A DNA stretch of 48,445 nt from Punctularia strigosozonata HHB-11173 SS5 (taxonomy: Eukaryota; Basidiomycota; Agaricomycetes; Corticiales; Punctulariaceae): positions 1 through 48,445 of the forward strand of contig NW_006767433.1 in NCBI RefSeq assembly GCF_000264995.1. Direction: 5' to 3'. The position numbers were made by a program, and so were the translations under genes. Positions 34,552 through 47,000 of the stretch are shown here, piece after piece. Below the pieces are notes generated by a model. It was not told where the DNA came from. It saw only the letters and a list, made by a program, of their open reading frames with translations, and did not search any database. Numbering within the stretch: the stretch's first letter is position 1; the number at the start of each line of letters is the position of its first letter.

Positions 34552-35601
34552 ACTGATCTTTCGTGCTCTCTCTGCGCTGTTGGATTGGTGATGGGAAGTT
34601 CATTGACTCACCCTTAAGCAAGCGTCTCCGGGTGCCGATCACGCCTCGTCGCATGCTCTCACACGAAGCTGTCGCATTGAATCTCACTTTGATGACGAGG
34701 AAGGCACGCATACTGACTGTTTCGGACGACGATGTTTAAAGCATGGTGGATCTCAGAGGCTTCATTTTACTGTCTACGAGCGGCAAAATACCCATAGTAG
34801 AGCAGCGTTGTAACATCCAGCGATCCCTCCTTTCGTTCCGATCACTCGAACCATTCGGTGTACTTCGTGACAAACTTCACTTCTTCGAGGCCAGGCCGAC
34901 TCATTGGGCTCGTGGAGGATGCATCGGATTCAATTCGACGGTTTCCTGTATAGGTCAGTAAAGATGCAAGCGTCCGTGCTTGCTTCCCTCGACCATAGTC
35001 GAGCAAAGACTTGCCAAAGTGGAAAGTCGAGAGTCCATTGAGAGGCTACCTCGGGTGAACATCAGCGAGACGTATGTCGCCTTGCAGAGAGCGAACAGCG
35101 TAGCGGGGTCGAGTCATGCCCCGGTTGGTTTACGCGAAGAAGGTTCGCGCCGTGCTTTGCTTGGCGGTGGGGACGGTTTCTGTTCCCTCGAGCAGGCGCC
35201 TGGCGAATGATGGGATAGTCTGAAGTAATTCTACGTCAGCAAAGTTAGCTTTGCAAAGGGTAGGCTTCATCCTGGCTTTGTCTAGCATGGCGCCGGCGTC
35301 AGTGTTAGCTCTCTGGCAGCGAGACTGGTTGAGGGCTGGTCACTACCGTTATTGCAAAGTGCGATGGGCGCCAATCGGGCTGAATGATTCGCCGGAGGCT
35401 GTCTTCATTTTCAGTGCATGTATGACCCGAGATAACGTGCTCTAAGTAAGCTATCGGCCGCACTCCGCATGGTCCGAAAACTAGAAGTCGCAGGGAAGCG
35501 GCAGGACTATTAAATCGATACATGTACAATATGGGTATACAAGGCCGCGAAGTATCATTCTTCTTCTAAAGTCCCCAAACGTATGATTAAGTTTACTGTC
35601 C
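34552..35601. other. Intergenic, no gene seen
   Basis: About 1 kb between the transposon and the 3' end of the CSC1-like gene. Short plus-strand open frames (for example around 34743-35210) have no family features, and no splice-linked set of exons was found. Confidence 0.4.
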
Positions 35602-38512
35602 TCACGAAGTAGTCATACCCCCATACCATGCCTCGTCCGGCGGCCCCATCACTACCTCCACTTTCCCGTTATCGAGCATGCGGGCCCACTCACAACTTGA
35701 CGCGACGCCTTCCATCCTCAGCCTCCTCATCTCTGCCCTCGCCAGTCCGAGCTCGTCATCCGCCATCCAGATCAGCCGCTGGTCCTTCCACGTTGAAGGT
35801 GGATCGAACGCCTCCGCATGCAGACCAGTCGTACGGCCGTACTGCGCGCCTGCGAGCATTTCTTCTGTTATCCCGCACTGAAGGCCGGGAGGAATCGCGG
35901 GCGACGTAGTGCCGGAGGTGATGCTCCCTCTAATGCTGGCCGCGTCGGGGGAGGTAGGATTCAACCACGCCACGGAGCTAGACTTGAAGTAATGTACGCC
36001 CGTGTCGAGGAAGGTGTACGTCGCGGGCGAGAATTTCCATCGCACCATCCAGATCTCGCATAATGCCGTCAAGATCATCATGACACCCTGTACCGATAAT
36101 GTCAGCCTCGCTGAACAAAGATCGACAGCGCGTTGTATGCAACGTACCATGACCGATCCACCAAGCGAGCCCATAATAGAAAGGCCGTTACCGGCAGGCG
36201 CGCTGAGGAAGAACAGCGTACCCAGCCATGCCTCTAAAAGGTACAGAGCAACGAACACCGTCCCGAGGGCTCGGGGATAGTATAACCCGCCGGTCTCTAG
36301 CTCCTCAGGCTGTTCAACCACATACAGCACCAAGTACTTGTAGGTGACGTAAAGCCTGTGATTCAACGCAATGAGTAAAATCGTCCAGCAAAATGGGACC
36401 TCGATGGTACTCACAGGAGAAACCCAGCAGCGCCAATACCGACCACGACGGGTTGGACGACCGAGTAGACGATGCATATGCATCCCATAAGCGCAACGGT
36501 AGGCCACGCAGTTGCCAAATCCAGCTTGCCCATCCCCCAGTCCGTCCTCCACACCTCTCTCGGCGTGTTCATCCTGCGCATATTCCGCCACTTGGCCATG
36601 AGCAACGGCACGATGCGCGAGACCCCTGCGCCTGACATGGCCAGCGTGCTAGTGATGAGATACGTGATGAACAACACGCCTGCGTCGGGAAGGTGCGTTG
36701 CGAGCTCGCTGGGGAGTTTGTCCGTGGCCAGGGTGATGTGGCTGAGAGAGGGTGGTAGACCAGAGCCGAGGGTCACGACAAGGAAGCCAAGGATGACCTG
36801 GAAGAACCACATCCGGGAAAAGAGCGCTTTTTCGATATCTGATCGACGCGGAGAACCTTGCAGGCTGATGAGGGGGCGAAGGAGGACGGGAAGGATCGCG
36901 AAGAGAATCGTAAGAACGACAGGTGGGAGCACACCCTGGACGATGCCGACGACTGGGGCGGGAAGCTCGCAGATCCAGGAGAGGAGGCGGACTTCGTTGC
37001 AAAGGAAGCTGACGTTTGAGGTCACACCAGCGAATGCCGCAGGGACCGCACACGCGATGATCAGCCCAATGGCGAGCAACCAACTGATCCCCGTCCTCAG
37101 CGCGCGCATCGCGCGGGACAGTCCTAGATTGCTCCAGATTACCTACGTCCGGTTCACGTTAGCGAACATTCGTCTGGAGGTCAAAAAGATAGAAAGCTCA
37201 CATCTTCCGGCACGACATCTACCGCGGCATTGATTCGCGTGTGCTTGGTCACAGCCCCGACGTTGCGCGCAAACGCGTGGGCGTCCTCCGTTCTTTCGAA
37301 ACGCACAAATGCCGCGCCCGTGAGCGGATGCAACTGCGTGGCCCACAGCTCGCCGCGCTGCGCCGCCTGGTAGGTCGCGCGCCCAGCGTCGATACGATCG
37401 CTCTGCTCCTTGATCTGCGCCGGAATGTGCTGGAGCGTGTTCACCTTCCTGCTCACGAGTGGGAGCGGGCCGATGCGGTGCGATGGCATGTCCTCGAGCG
37501 TGACGAACTTCGTGGCAAAGTCGTAGGGCGACTTTTCGGGGTCGGCGAGGCCTGGGTCGGAGGGCACCCTGTTCTTGTTGACGTTCCTCGTCGCTTGAAG
37601 CAGGAGGGCACCCTCGGCGCGTTCGAGTTTGAGGCATTCTCGTTCGCGATGGGAAAAGAGCTCGTCGAGACCGGTAGTGGACCGGGGGAGCCAGATACGC
37701 AGTATTGGCGTGGGGACGAGAGACCGAATGGCGTCGGATGACATGAGGGAGGGAGGGAGGTGGGTGAGCATCACCGTGCGGGCGCGCGCGAGGCGGCTGT
37801 GCGCAGGAGAGGAGAGGTACTTCTGACGTATGCGGATGAAGTTGGCGTATTCGCGGTGGAGGAGGAAAAGGACATAAACTGTGGGATACTCGTCACACAC
37901 CTCGTGAAATATGTAAGTATGGCGAAACGTACGAATGACGGTGACGGCAACGAGCAGGTGCGCGACGTGCTTCAATTGTTGGTCTTTCGGCACGTTTCCG
38001 AAGGTAAACATGTTCAGTCCAGATAAACCTGCATTGGGAGTGGAGGAGGAGACGGGCATGAGGACGATGCACGCGAGGACCGAAACGGGGAGGAGAATCG
38101 TGCACATGAGTCGGATGTAGCGAACGAAGAAGTAGGCATCGGGACCGTTCATGTCGAGGATGTGGACGTCATCTTCACGAAGAAGCGCGGAAAACCAAGA
38201 GTAAAGTCTGACGGGAAGGGGGCGAGGACGTTTGCTATGGGCGTTCGTGAGTTAGCGACGTATAATAAGAACACAGAGGGCTTCCTCACTGCATCGGGGT
38301 AAGGAATGTGCGGGGTTGGTAGAAATTGCGATAGCGAGCATGGTAGAAGTAGAATACGACGATACAAGCCATGAACGCGATCGAGCCAAAACTGAGTGCT
38401 ACGTCGCGATCCATGTTTAGACCACCATGCTTGCATGTCGATCTTGCAAGCGCTCACCTGAAAGAAAGGAAGGGACGGTAGATCCTCCTGAGTACGCTGT
38501 CGTCGTCGCCAT
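35602..38512 (-). CDS. CSC1/OSCA-like calcium-permeable channel (DUF221 family)
   Basis: Six exons (38512-38458, 38398-38290, 38234-37202, 37142-36415, 36355-36148, 36087-35602) give 872 residues. N-terminal helix SFGSIAFMACIVVFY is followed by NFYQPRTFLTPM and MNGPDAYFFVRYIR, the standard start of fungal members. The cytosolic PHM7-like part carries LTHLPPSL and GAAFVRFE. Then comes a multi-helix block: GVLPPVVLTILFAILPVLLR, FFQVILGFLVVT, FITYLITSTLAMSGAGVS, VYSVVQPVVVGIG and LYVTYKYLVLY. Family members are osmo- or mechanosensitive cation channels in the plasma membrane, a role taken from CSC1 and OSCA. Residues after about 710 form a cytosolic tail ending WYGGMTTS. Met 38512 was chosen because it alone joins the conserved first helix in phase. 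Confidence 0.93.
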
Positions 38513-39769
38513 TCTGCGAGCGATGCGTTGCTGCTACTCGGTGGAGGGCGAAGCCTGGGTGAGTCCGACATTTTGCAAGGGCCTTTTGAGGACGGGCAAG
38601 CTGACAGAGAAGTTCATAATGACGATCGACACAAAGGGCCCGATCTAGTGTCATGGCTGGACGCGTTTGGTCTCTCCGAAGAAATCATCCCTTCATGGAG
38701 TATACGTGCGGATCTATCTCGCGCGATCGTTTGGACTGTAGTAATGCATCTGTTGTGAGGGATGCAACGGTGAAGCAAGCACTTGCATAGTGGGCGCCGG
38801 CATATTGGTTTCCCTGCAAAGGCTGAAGACGGAGACTTGCCTCAGCGCCGCGTCAATGCTTGCCTTCCAAAAGTGGCCGACGCCTGCCTTCTGTTTCGGA
38901 AACGCCGGTCTCTCAGTCATCAATCATCTAGCCCAAAGTACCTCCTCAACCCTGAACTATCGCTGAAAAGGCGGCGTGTATCCTTCAGGCGGGTGCTTCT
39001 GTTTCAGATGTGTATATCACGCATGTTCGGCAGATACCGGCGCTCGCAACGGCAGTGAAAGGAGAGGAAACAGTGAGTAAGTATCCAATTGACCAGTCAG
39101 ATACTCAATCCTCATCAATCGTTGATACTGACCCAATGTAAGCTTACCTGACCAAGTTCGGTTGCCGCGGCCTTCCGAGTCGAGGTAGATTCCGTGCCTA
39201 TCGAACGACCAACCGGTGATGCACCAAGATCCCGAAGGATGGCCGCCAGAGCAGTATCAAGTACTCGAACAGCCGATATACGTGCAAGTCAGCCCAAGTA
39301 CTAAGACAAAAGCGCCTGTGCTTGTGCTTCAAATGCGTAGGCGATATGTGAGGCAGGGTTTCCCCATATCTCTGCCGCAGATATACGGCTAGTCTCAGGT
39401 TCAATGAGAGCTTTCCCGTTCATAGAGAGAGATCAGACTAGATTTATGTTGATGATGAGCAAAACGACGAGTGGAAGGGGAGGTAGAGGAAGGATACTGC
39501 GTGAAGGGAGGTATGTATACGCCACGTGGTGACCTATAAATAGCACACACAATGTTCACCTCCGTCGTGTTGCTTTCTTTAACCTCCTAGGAAGTTTCCT
39601 TGTGCATCACAACTGCATGACGTTCCCGACCGCGACATACTATGTTATACGCGATGACGAACTCATGTGCAAGGCAAGCTTTCCGATTTATCGCACAACG
39701 CCAATCCCACGAAGTTGTTGGCCTCGACGAAGTAATGGAAACAGACAGCGCACGACTACGTTCATGCCG
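38513..39769. other. Intergenic, possible small TATA-driven minus-strand gene
   Basis: Most of it shows nothing. One spot is of interest: on the minus strand a TATTTATAG box (about 39532-39540) is followed by a long pyrimidine-rich tract and an ATG at 39423, the layout of a strong fungal promoter. The frame from that ATG gives only 40 residues before TAG, although a further minus-strand segment with a good GTAAGC donor near 39147 could belong to the same gene. I could not join them in phase. Confidence 0.35.
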
Positions 39770-40302
39770 TTACGCAGAAGCGTATGTAACATTCACATCG
39801 CCCGTGCTCGCTCCTCCTGTGAACGTCGCAGTAAACGGCTTGTTCTGGCCGCAGACGGCGAACGCCGCTTTGATGCCCTTCAATTCAAATCACGTATGTC
39901 AGTACCGTGCGAGTGCAGCGAGCAACAGCTTAGAAGAACTCGCCTGTTCCCATCGCCCTTTGCTAATGTTGATCGTCGCACCCGATTGGACGGGGTTGAT
40001 AGTGAACTTGACGTCTCCCGATTGGCCGACCGTCGACGTCGGCGCGCCTTCGCACTTCTCAATCGTGCCCGCGATGCCACCGCATATCTGCAGGAGTGCG
40101 ACGTTGCTCGTATGGAAGTCAAGGGTGCTGGTATAAGAAATTTGCTCTTTATCAGACTACGGAGGGAGGGAGAACTATTGGGGACTTACGTGTTGGGGTC
40201 AGTGCACTTGACGTTACTGACGGTTTCCTGACGGAACTCCAGAGGAGCCGCGAAGGCTCCGAGAACGAACGCAGCGGCGGAGAGGACGACACTGAAGCGC
40301 AT
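39770..40302 (-). CDS. Small secreted protein with four mature cysteines
   Basis: Exons 40302-40190, 40127-39944 and 39877-39770 give 134 residues. A classic signal peptide (MRFSVVLSAAAFVLGAFA) is followed by a mature part with four Cys in the contexts VKCTD, QICGG, EKCEG and AVCGQ. No known fold was recognised; small secreted proteins of this size are common in mushrooms and some act in substrate or host contact. The second intron is ambiguous: a GC donor (39943-39878, GCGAGT) preserves EQ-GIKAAF, whereas a GT-AG alternative (about 39939-39867) also keeps the frame and gives EQ-T-AF. The product differs by a few residues only. Confidence 0.75.
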
Positions 40303-41312
40303 TTTGCTTGGGATTTGAGGGTTGCAACGGCAAGACGATCGAGAACAGAGAGAGCTACAAGAGCTTCGAAGGAAGCGACTGAGAATGAATGTGGGGTAGG
40401 CCTTCTGCTACGACAGAGTGAAGCTTAAGGAGAACGAGCGCTGCTGAACCCGACCAAGCAGGTGGCGAAGGGAAAGAGACGATGACCGATGGGGCAGAAA
40501 GTGGGATCGGTGTTCTCAGCATCTCTCGTCCTTATATCTGCCCGAGAACGAACGGAGGTAATATTCTGGAATGTGAACTGAAGCCGGCATTGTCCAGGTG
40601 ACGAACAGGCGAAGCTCAAGCGGCAGCACGCGTGCTTTCGCCGGCATGCATTTGTTTCCACGGCCTTATTACGTAATAGCACATCGACTTTCGAAGTTGA
40701 AGGCTACGGCGTTTGACACGCTCACTTCCGGGCTATACGATGTATTATCTGCTTCTAGCCATACGTCTACCTACCTCCGTTGAACTTCGCTCATTCACCC
40801 CGGAGCATGTCAAGTTCTGCTGCCCGACCTAGCCTTCTGGCCATTTGTACCACACGATTGACCTTGTCTCATCCCTCGCTCTCCTTCACAAATATCGCCA
40901 CCCTGGACGCGTCGGGACCGAGCAAACGTTTGGCTCTGAGACAGCTCCATAAGCCTGGGCTGCTAATCCCTCTAATCACTCTCGCGATAGGGACCCGGAC
41001 GCATGAGACACGCCGCGTAAGGAACTGTGCCTGCAGGAAAAACTCCGTAGGGGGCAAGATGTGGCCCGTATATGGCAATACTCGTGGCCTGCCGGACGTA
41101 CGCTCGCCAAGACGTCCCCCGGAGTGCGAATCATCCGTATTATTATGAAGGACAACGTCAACTTCATAGAACCTTGTTCGAGTTCGGCACGCGGGTGGCT
41201 TGAGTATTTACAAAAGGGCGTTCCCCACCTCTCCATCGCTCGCTCTCGCATTCCCCCCGTTCACAGTGGCTGGCATAAGAGACTCAGCCGAGGCAGACAG
41301 CCTGTCTCCGCT
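40303..41312. other. Divergent intergenic region
   Basis: Between the start codons of the small secreted protein (-) and the A/B-barrel protein (+). A pyrimidine-rich tract precedes the plus-strand start at 41313. Open frames at 40780-41148 are unassignable. Confidence 0.4.
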
Positions 41313-41767
41313 ATGCCGATTCAGCACGTTGGTAAGTCACATGGAATACGAACAGGAATAATCTGCTTACTTTCCTTGAAGCATTGTTGAAGCTCAAGCT
41401 CACGGTGCCGACTCCCCAGCAGATGCAGATCATTGAGCACGCGTTACGCGTCATGCGCTCCATCCCTGAAGTGAGGATGTGTCGTGGAGGGCGCCCATTG
41501 CGGATCAAGCAGGAAGGATACAACTTCGGTAGGTACTCAATGCTCGCTGGCTATTGCAAGTTCTGATGCATTGTGGCAGCTGTTACTGCTGAACTTGACG
41601 ACTGGGATGCATTCAAGTAGGTGTTTGCTTTATCGACCCTCTTGCTTTCAACCTCATGCATCTTTAACAGAAGATACATGAAACACCCCGAGCATGTAAA
41701 GTGGGCGATGACTCGTCCTATGCATCGTGATGGCGGCCTAACTCCTATCTTAATGTTTGCAGACTAG
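41313..41767 (+). CDS. Stress-responsive A/B-barrel (Dabb) domain protein
   Basis: Exons 41313-41331, 41382-41528, 41580-41616 and 41671-41767 give 99 residues. The start MPIQHVALLKLK and the later segments RSIPEV, ELDDWDAF and YMKHPEHVKWA are the usual landmarks of the Dabb family, small dimeric ferredoxin-like alpha/beta barrels linked to stress responses and in some fungi to polyketide or terpenoid chemistry; no catalytic role can be inferred here. A typical family member is about 100-110 residues. A further 42-nt intron with a strong CTAAC branch sequence may be removed near the 3' end (after ATGCATC); because 42 is a multiple of three, both versions use the same stop codon, and the shorter one would end in MHH. 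Confidence 0.83.
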
Positions 41768-42770
41768 AGCGATTCCTCGCTCCTCTTCTTGATGGTACAT
41801 CCTTCCTTCTCTATGATTCCCAGCGGCTTCGTTCAATGCACTCCCCGGTTCTCTCCCCGTGGCCCGACCATCTCGTTATCTGATCTCCCTTCCTCTCCTA
41901 CACGCGTCCTTGCTGACCTCTTTCTTCGTTCTTATCTTATAGGGATCCTATCCTATCAGATCCACGTTACCGAGCACGCCGACCACCACGACGATGTTCA
42001 GCCTCATCGCGATCGCCGCCATCGCCGCATCATCGAACCGCGGGGCCAGTACGACGGTATCAATACCGGCGAGAATCTCATGGCCGATGCCAGCGACACC
42101 CTCGTGGCAAAGCTGTAGACGCAGATCTCGGCGACACTCATTTATCTCACCCTATGTTCTTTTCACCCCCCGGAGATACGGGGATCTCACCGGAGAGTCC
42201 CAGGCGCAGGAGGAATGTGCACAGGTCCCGGTATGCCCGATATGTACATCGTTGTTAACGAAGGTAGATTCCTTCGCGTGTGTTCACTTATCTGTTGTAT
42301 ATCTATGTAGTGTGTACTTGTATGTCATGGCGATGCGAACGGTGGCCCTCGTGGGTAGTCGTCCGCGTGCGTTTACTACCACCGAGTCGTGGCGATGTGA
42401 GGCTCGTGGAAGAGAAGGGAGTGTTGCCAAATCGCAGTTGTTCTTACTTACCGCATAGGTGAGCGTGCGATGCGTAGTGCGACCGGCTGAGGTAGCGAAG
42501 CTTCTGCTCATCCTCGACGGGAGTGGCTGATAACAACGATTTCCGATAGGTGACATTGATAGGACGTGAAGTAGAATAATACGGAAAGACAACCCGTCGT
42601 GCTATGTACGTGGTCGTTATGGGTAACAAGACGATGCAGTTGTGGAGTGACCATGGCTGTTTGCAGTGCCATTTAGCGCGATTGTACATATGGCATGCCC
42701 GTGCGCCCAAGACGAATAAGGGCATCTTGCTGACCTCGAGGTATCTGGCATGGGACATGACCCCGGAGAC
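41768..42770. other. Intergenic, no gene seen
   Basis: Follows the Dabb gene and precedes the reductase 3' end (convergent). A plus-strand open frame at 41789-42118 has a plausible-looking C-terminal part (ends SDTLVAKL) but no promoter, partner exon or recognisable domain. Confidence 0.35.
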
Positions 42771-44096
42771 TCACATCCTCGCCTTGATCATTTTCTTTGC
42801 GCTCTCCGGATCGAGGACGCTTTCCGGGTAAGGCAGCACCGTCGTACGCAGGTGCTCCGAGCCTCCGTCAACCACAATGACCTAAGTGACAGAACACGAA
42901 GTCAGCCAGGGGTCAATCGAGAGACGGAAGGAGTGGAACTTACCTGTCCGGTAACGAAAGACGCGGCATCGCTGAACAACCACACCGCGGCGTTGGCGAT
43001 ATCCCTGATGTCCCCCATGCGCGTTAACGGCATGGCGCGCGGCGCCTGCGGTTGCCCCTACGCGAAGAGCAACGATATGAGCAAACAGATATGCTAGCTG
43101 ACAGAGGACGATCGTCTCCGAGTATTGGAGAGGACAGCGCTTGCCTTTTCCCTTGCGGACAGCCTGTCCATGCCCTCGGTTCCCGCGATGGGTCCGGGTG
43201 CGATAACGTTCGAACGGACGCCGCGCGGACCTTCTTCCACGGCGAGCACCGCTGACGTAGCGTCCACCGCGGCTTTAGCAGCGGAGACGTGCACCTGGTA
43301 GGGTGTCCCTACGAGAGTAGATCGGGGATCAGCAGCGGAGCAAACTGACAGAAGCCCGAAGCACGGTGATAGGACGTAAGAGTACCATTGTAGTGGAGCG
43401 TCGCGCTGACGTGAATGTACGACCCATGCGAGGCGCGGACGTAAGGCAAGGTAGCTTTGATGGTGTGATATGTTCCCAGCTGTAGATAAGAATGATCGGT
43501 CGGTGGTGCCCCGCGATTCAAGGAGGCTAAAGCGAGGCTCACCGTATCGATCTCGATCACAGTACGGAAGGCGTTTTCTGACAGCCCTTCGATAGGCGCA
43601 AGGAAGTTTCCGGCGGCACCTACATCGACATACGTAGATCAACGCCTTCGGTGTTAAGCAGACCAGACAGAGGGGATAAACGCGACTTACCGCAGATGAC
43701 GAAGTCGATATGTCCGAACTAGGTCACATGCGCTCGCATCAGTTTATAGCACCTTAATGAAAGATATCACGAAGTTGCGCAGACAGAGTGCAAACATGAG
43801 GCGTGTGGCAATGTATCGGGAGAAGAGACGACGACGCGAGCGCCATCCGGAACCAAACAGAAGGGAGTAACACCCCTTCCTGCGTCAGCATTGCCAGCGG
43901 GGGATTCTTCCCCGCGTAAAACGTTGCGCAAGGTTCAATCAAACCACAACAAAATCGGGCTTGGCTTACCTCCTCCACGCACTTCTTCACAGCTTCCTTC
44001 AGCTGTTCAGGACTCCGGACGTCGGCCTGGAGCGGGACGCATTTCTGCTTCGTTTTGGAGGAAAGATCGTGAGCGGACGCCGTGAGACGATCCAGC
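42771..44096 (-). pseudogene. 2,4-dienoyl-CoA reductase lacking its N-terminus
   Basis: Eight exons (44096-43970, 43718-43691, 43619-43543, 43479-43386, 43308-43136, 43057-42944, 42881-42771, all in phase; the 5' exon or exons are missing) read as a short-chain dehydrogenase close to Sps19/DECR2: [71 protein letters not shown]. Family members reduce 2,4-dienoyl-CoA with NADPH in peroxisomes. The TGGGSGIG dinucleotide-binding segment and a start codon should precede LDRLT, but I found neither in the 700 bp upstream; the frame hits a stop just before the acceptor at 44097. The C-terminus is KARM, not a canonical peroxisomal signal. The first retained intron is unusually long (251 nt). Either the gene is 5'-truncated or a distant first exon escaped me. 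Seven exons are listed; the expected eighth is the absent 5' one. Confidence 0.72.
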
Positions 44097-47000
44097 CTGA
44101 ACACAACGCATCACACGGGTCAGATGAGGCAGGCACATGTCATGGGCGGCAACGAGCTGAGCAAATGATCACGCTGCGGCTGAGACGGACAATTTTATCG
44201 AACGACAGTCCATGCTGCTTGACCTCTGCTGTAGTCAAGGAATCCTGGCTCATGGACGAGATGGACTATTACTGCGTGATCGAGATAATAGTACTGGCTT
44301 GCAAACCGCCAGTGAAGTCCCTGCGCATCCTCCCGGCGTCATCGGCGTAACCACCCGGACTGGAAGCTGATCTAACCAATCCCGGACGCTGCTTCAAACG
44401 TCTGGGCCGAGCTTTCTGCAACAAATCCGCTCCTTCTCGATATCCAAGAGTCTGTCCTGAAGCCGAAGGGAGAAGATATACCACATGATCACAACCTCGA
44501 AGCCTAGCACCACTTTGGGTCGTTGCCACCGGGAATGGCGGCGAGATGGCTGCGCATTTGGGCAAGGCACCACCAAGTCTTTTGCATGGAAACTCGGAAA
44601 TCTCGGGCGTCCACAATCTTCCTCGTTTGCGTGCCTCCTGGGGACCGTAGACAGCAGACTGATCCCACCTAGCGACTAGCTGACTGGCCAATGACGATAT
44701 GTCGGACTCAGCGGTGAATCTCGCGTGTGCTGCGGGAGTCGTAGCAGCTGGCCGCACTCGCCGACCACATGCGATTTCATGAGGTGCGTACCTGCCTTGC
44801 TAGCGAACGTTTTCCCAACACGAACACTCAGCTGACAAAGCTTCCCCGCAAGGAATCCCGTGGGTATGCGCAGTCACTGGGCGGCGATACCGAGTACTAC
44901 AACAGTCTCTTTCTTGGACGGATAGTCTCTCGTTGACATGTCTCTGACATCCCCTTACGAAATATCTGCGCGACGTTACGGCCTGTTCCGCTCGCCTCAT
45001 TGCGGCGTTACGCACGGGTGTCTCTCGGAGGCGAAGATGGCCTCGGGAAAGGCTAAAACGCTGCACTTCTTCTGCCTGAAGCGTATCTTGTCTGAAAAAA
45101 ATGGGAACGAAGTTTCTCTCATTTCGGACGAGTGGTTCCGCGACCACGCGATAAGACTTCACACCGCCTCCCGCGTTTCCGACCCCGGTCGGATTTTTCC
45201 TTCGAAAGAACACTTTAATGGATCCATACTCCAACGCGCCATCGGGACCTATGCTCTGGAATGCTGCCGACATCTAGCCCGCTCCGATGCTTGGCCACGG
45301 CGATGCTAACCCCACGTCCGCAGTCCTCGCCCCCCACACAACGCGCGATACCCAACTCCGGGCCGCGCGATCCTCTGCCTTTACGGCGAATACCGCGCCC
45401 CATAATCGGGGATCATCGTCGGATGGGCTTGGGTGTTGGTGGCGCCACCATCGTGGCAGCTGTCCCTTCGCAGCTCCGAGTCCCTGCCTCGCGTTTTCGC
45501 AGTTCAAGTCGGATGACCTGCCACCCTGGCTTCCCCATTCCCGTTCCTGAGCTTGATTTTCCTCGGCGCAACCGCAAGCTCCTCGGCTGGCAAAACCTAG
45601 GTCCAATCCCGTGTCGAACCGAGAGTCACGAAAACGCTTCGCTCTCGCTCGCCGCTGTCGTTACCCTCGCCGTCGATATACATAGCCGCGCGCCATCCGC
45701 CCTCGGTCCTTCGTCCAATCGACGCGCCCGTCCGGATAAAACGCGCGGGCGCGAGATACACGCTCGACCACGAGACCGAGGGTCCGACAGATCTTCGAGG
45801 GCGCGAACCACGCCATGTTCCCCAACCGCGCCCTCGGCAACTTCCCTCCCGACCTTCCTTTCCTTGACCCTGAAGCCTATCACGGGCGCGCAGGGCCTCG
45901 GCCGGTGTTTCTGGCAGCCCAACCCCAACCCCAACCCACCCCCTCCGCACCCGCGCATGTCACGCCCGGAGCTTGCGGCGCCGAAGGCTATCGCATTCTC
46001 TGATCCTGGCGAGACCGCGCGGATTTTTCGTTGTGTGATGCAAGGGTTACTAAGTGTTGTACCCGCCCGTTCCGGCCAGTGCTTGCCTGTTGGGTCTAGG
46101 GCAGGACCCCCAAGAGCGCGCTCCCCCTCCTTCTCAGTACCGGCACCTCAGCCTCGCTTTTCTGGTGGCCGCGGTGCGTTTCTGGCCCCGGTCACCTATC
46201 TCGTACCCGCATCACAGCCCGTCGCTCTCATGTAATGCGCATGTTTACTTTTCCCCCTCTGTTTTGCTTTTCTGTTTTTGAGATCCCGCGGTTTCATCAT
46301 CGATCTCAGTGGCACTGCGTGTGGACGACCGCGATCCGCGTATGGTTATAGCTCATATATGACACATATTCCCTTTGCGGAGGTCGTGTTCGGCGCCATG
46401 TAGCAAGGAGAGGGGGAGGCCGGTCGCTACTGCGCCATCACCGGCGGCGAATAATCCCCCCCGCATACAAGCCGAAAGGCAAGCATTATTTCTCCGAGAT
46501 TCTTCTCTACGGCAAGGCTTCTACCATCCGATACGGAGATGCGCACGCAGAACCCTGAGCTCCTCCCCCCCTTGCGTCAGAGCACCCGCAACCGGCCGAG
46601 CAAAGACCATAACTTGTTCGAGCGAGAGCGTCGCCGAGGACGTGCGCGGCAATATATCGGTGATCGTCCCCCCCACCTCGCTCGTTCGTTCGTTCGTTCG
46701 AACGCGATCACAATGGGGTCCTCGATGGCTCGATCTTTCCTCGGAGCCTACGAACTCCAAGGGAGCGCGGTAGCGAAAGCATTCTCACTCCCTTTGCCGG
46801 CGGGGGTGCGGTGGCGGATTACTGTGACACGTTCTCCCAGATATATCCTTTCCGTCTCGAAACGTCGTGGCAGAGATCCGACCGACGGCGCCTTCTCGTT
46901 GCGGGAACGGGGGGCGATTCGATAGCCCGAAGTAACGTCGAAGAAACGAAAAGAGAGAGAGAAAAAAGAACATCACGCTACGCAGTGCGCGATTTCTTCG

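Noticed and set aside
34338-34556. Matching protein frames in both transposon arms
   Set aside because: They are identical because the arms are inverted repeats; nothing suggests a gene.
41789-42118. 109-codon plus-strand frame after the Dabb gene
   Set aside because: Its start is arbitrary, there is no domain, and it may be the Dabb 3' untranslated region.
45261-46235. 324-codon plus-strand open frame
   Set aside because: Composition is Pro, Arg and Ser-rich as expected from chance in GC-rich DNA; no domain, no introns, and no supporting signals.
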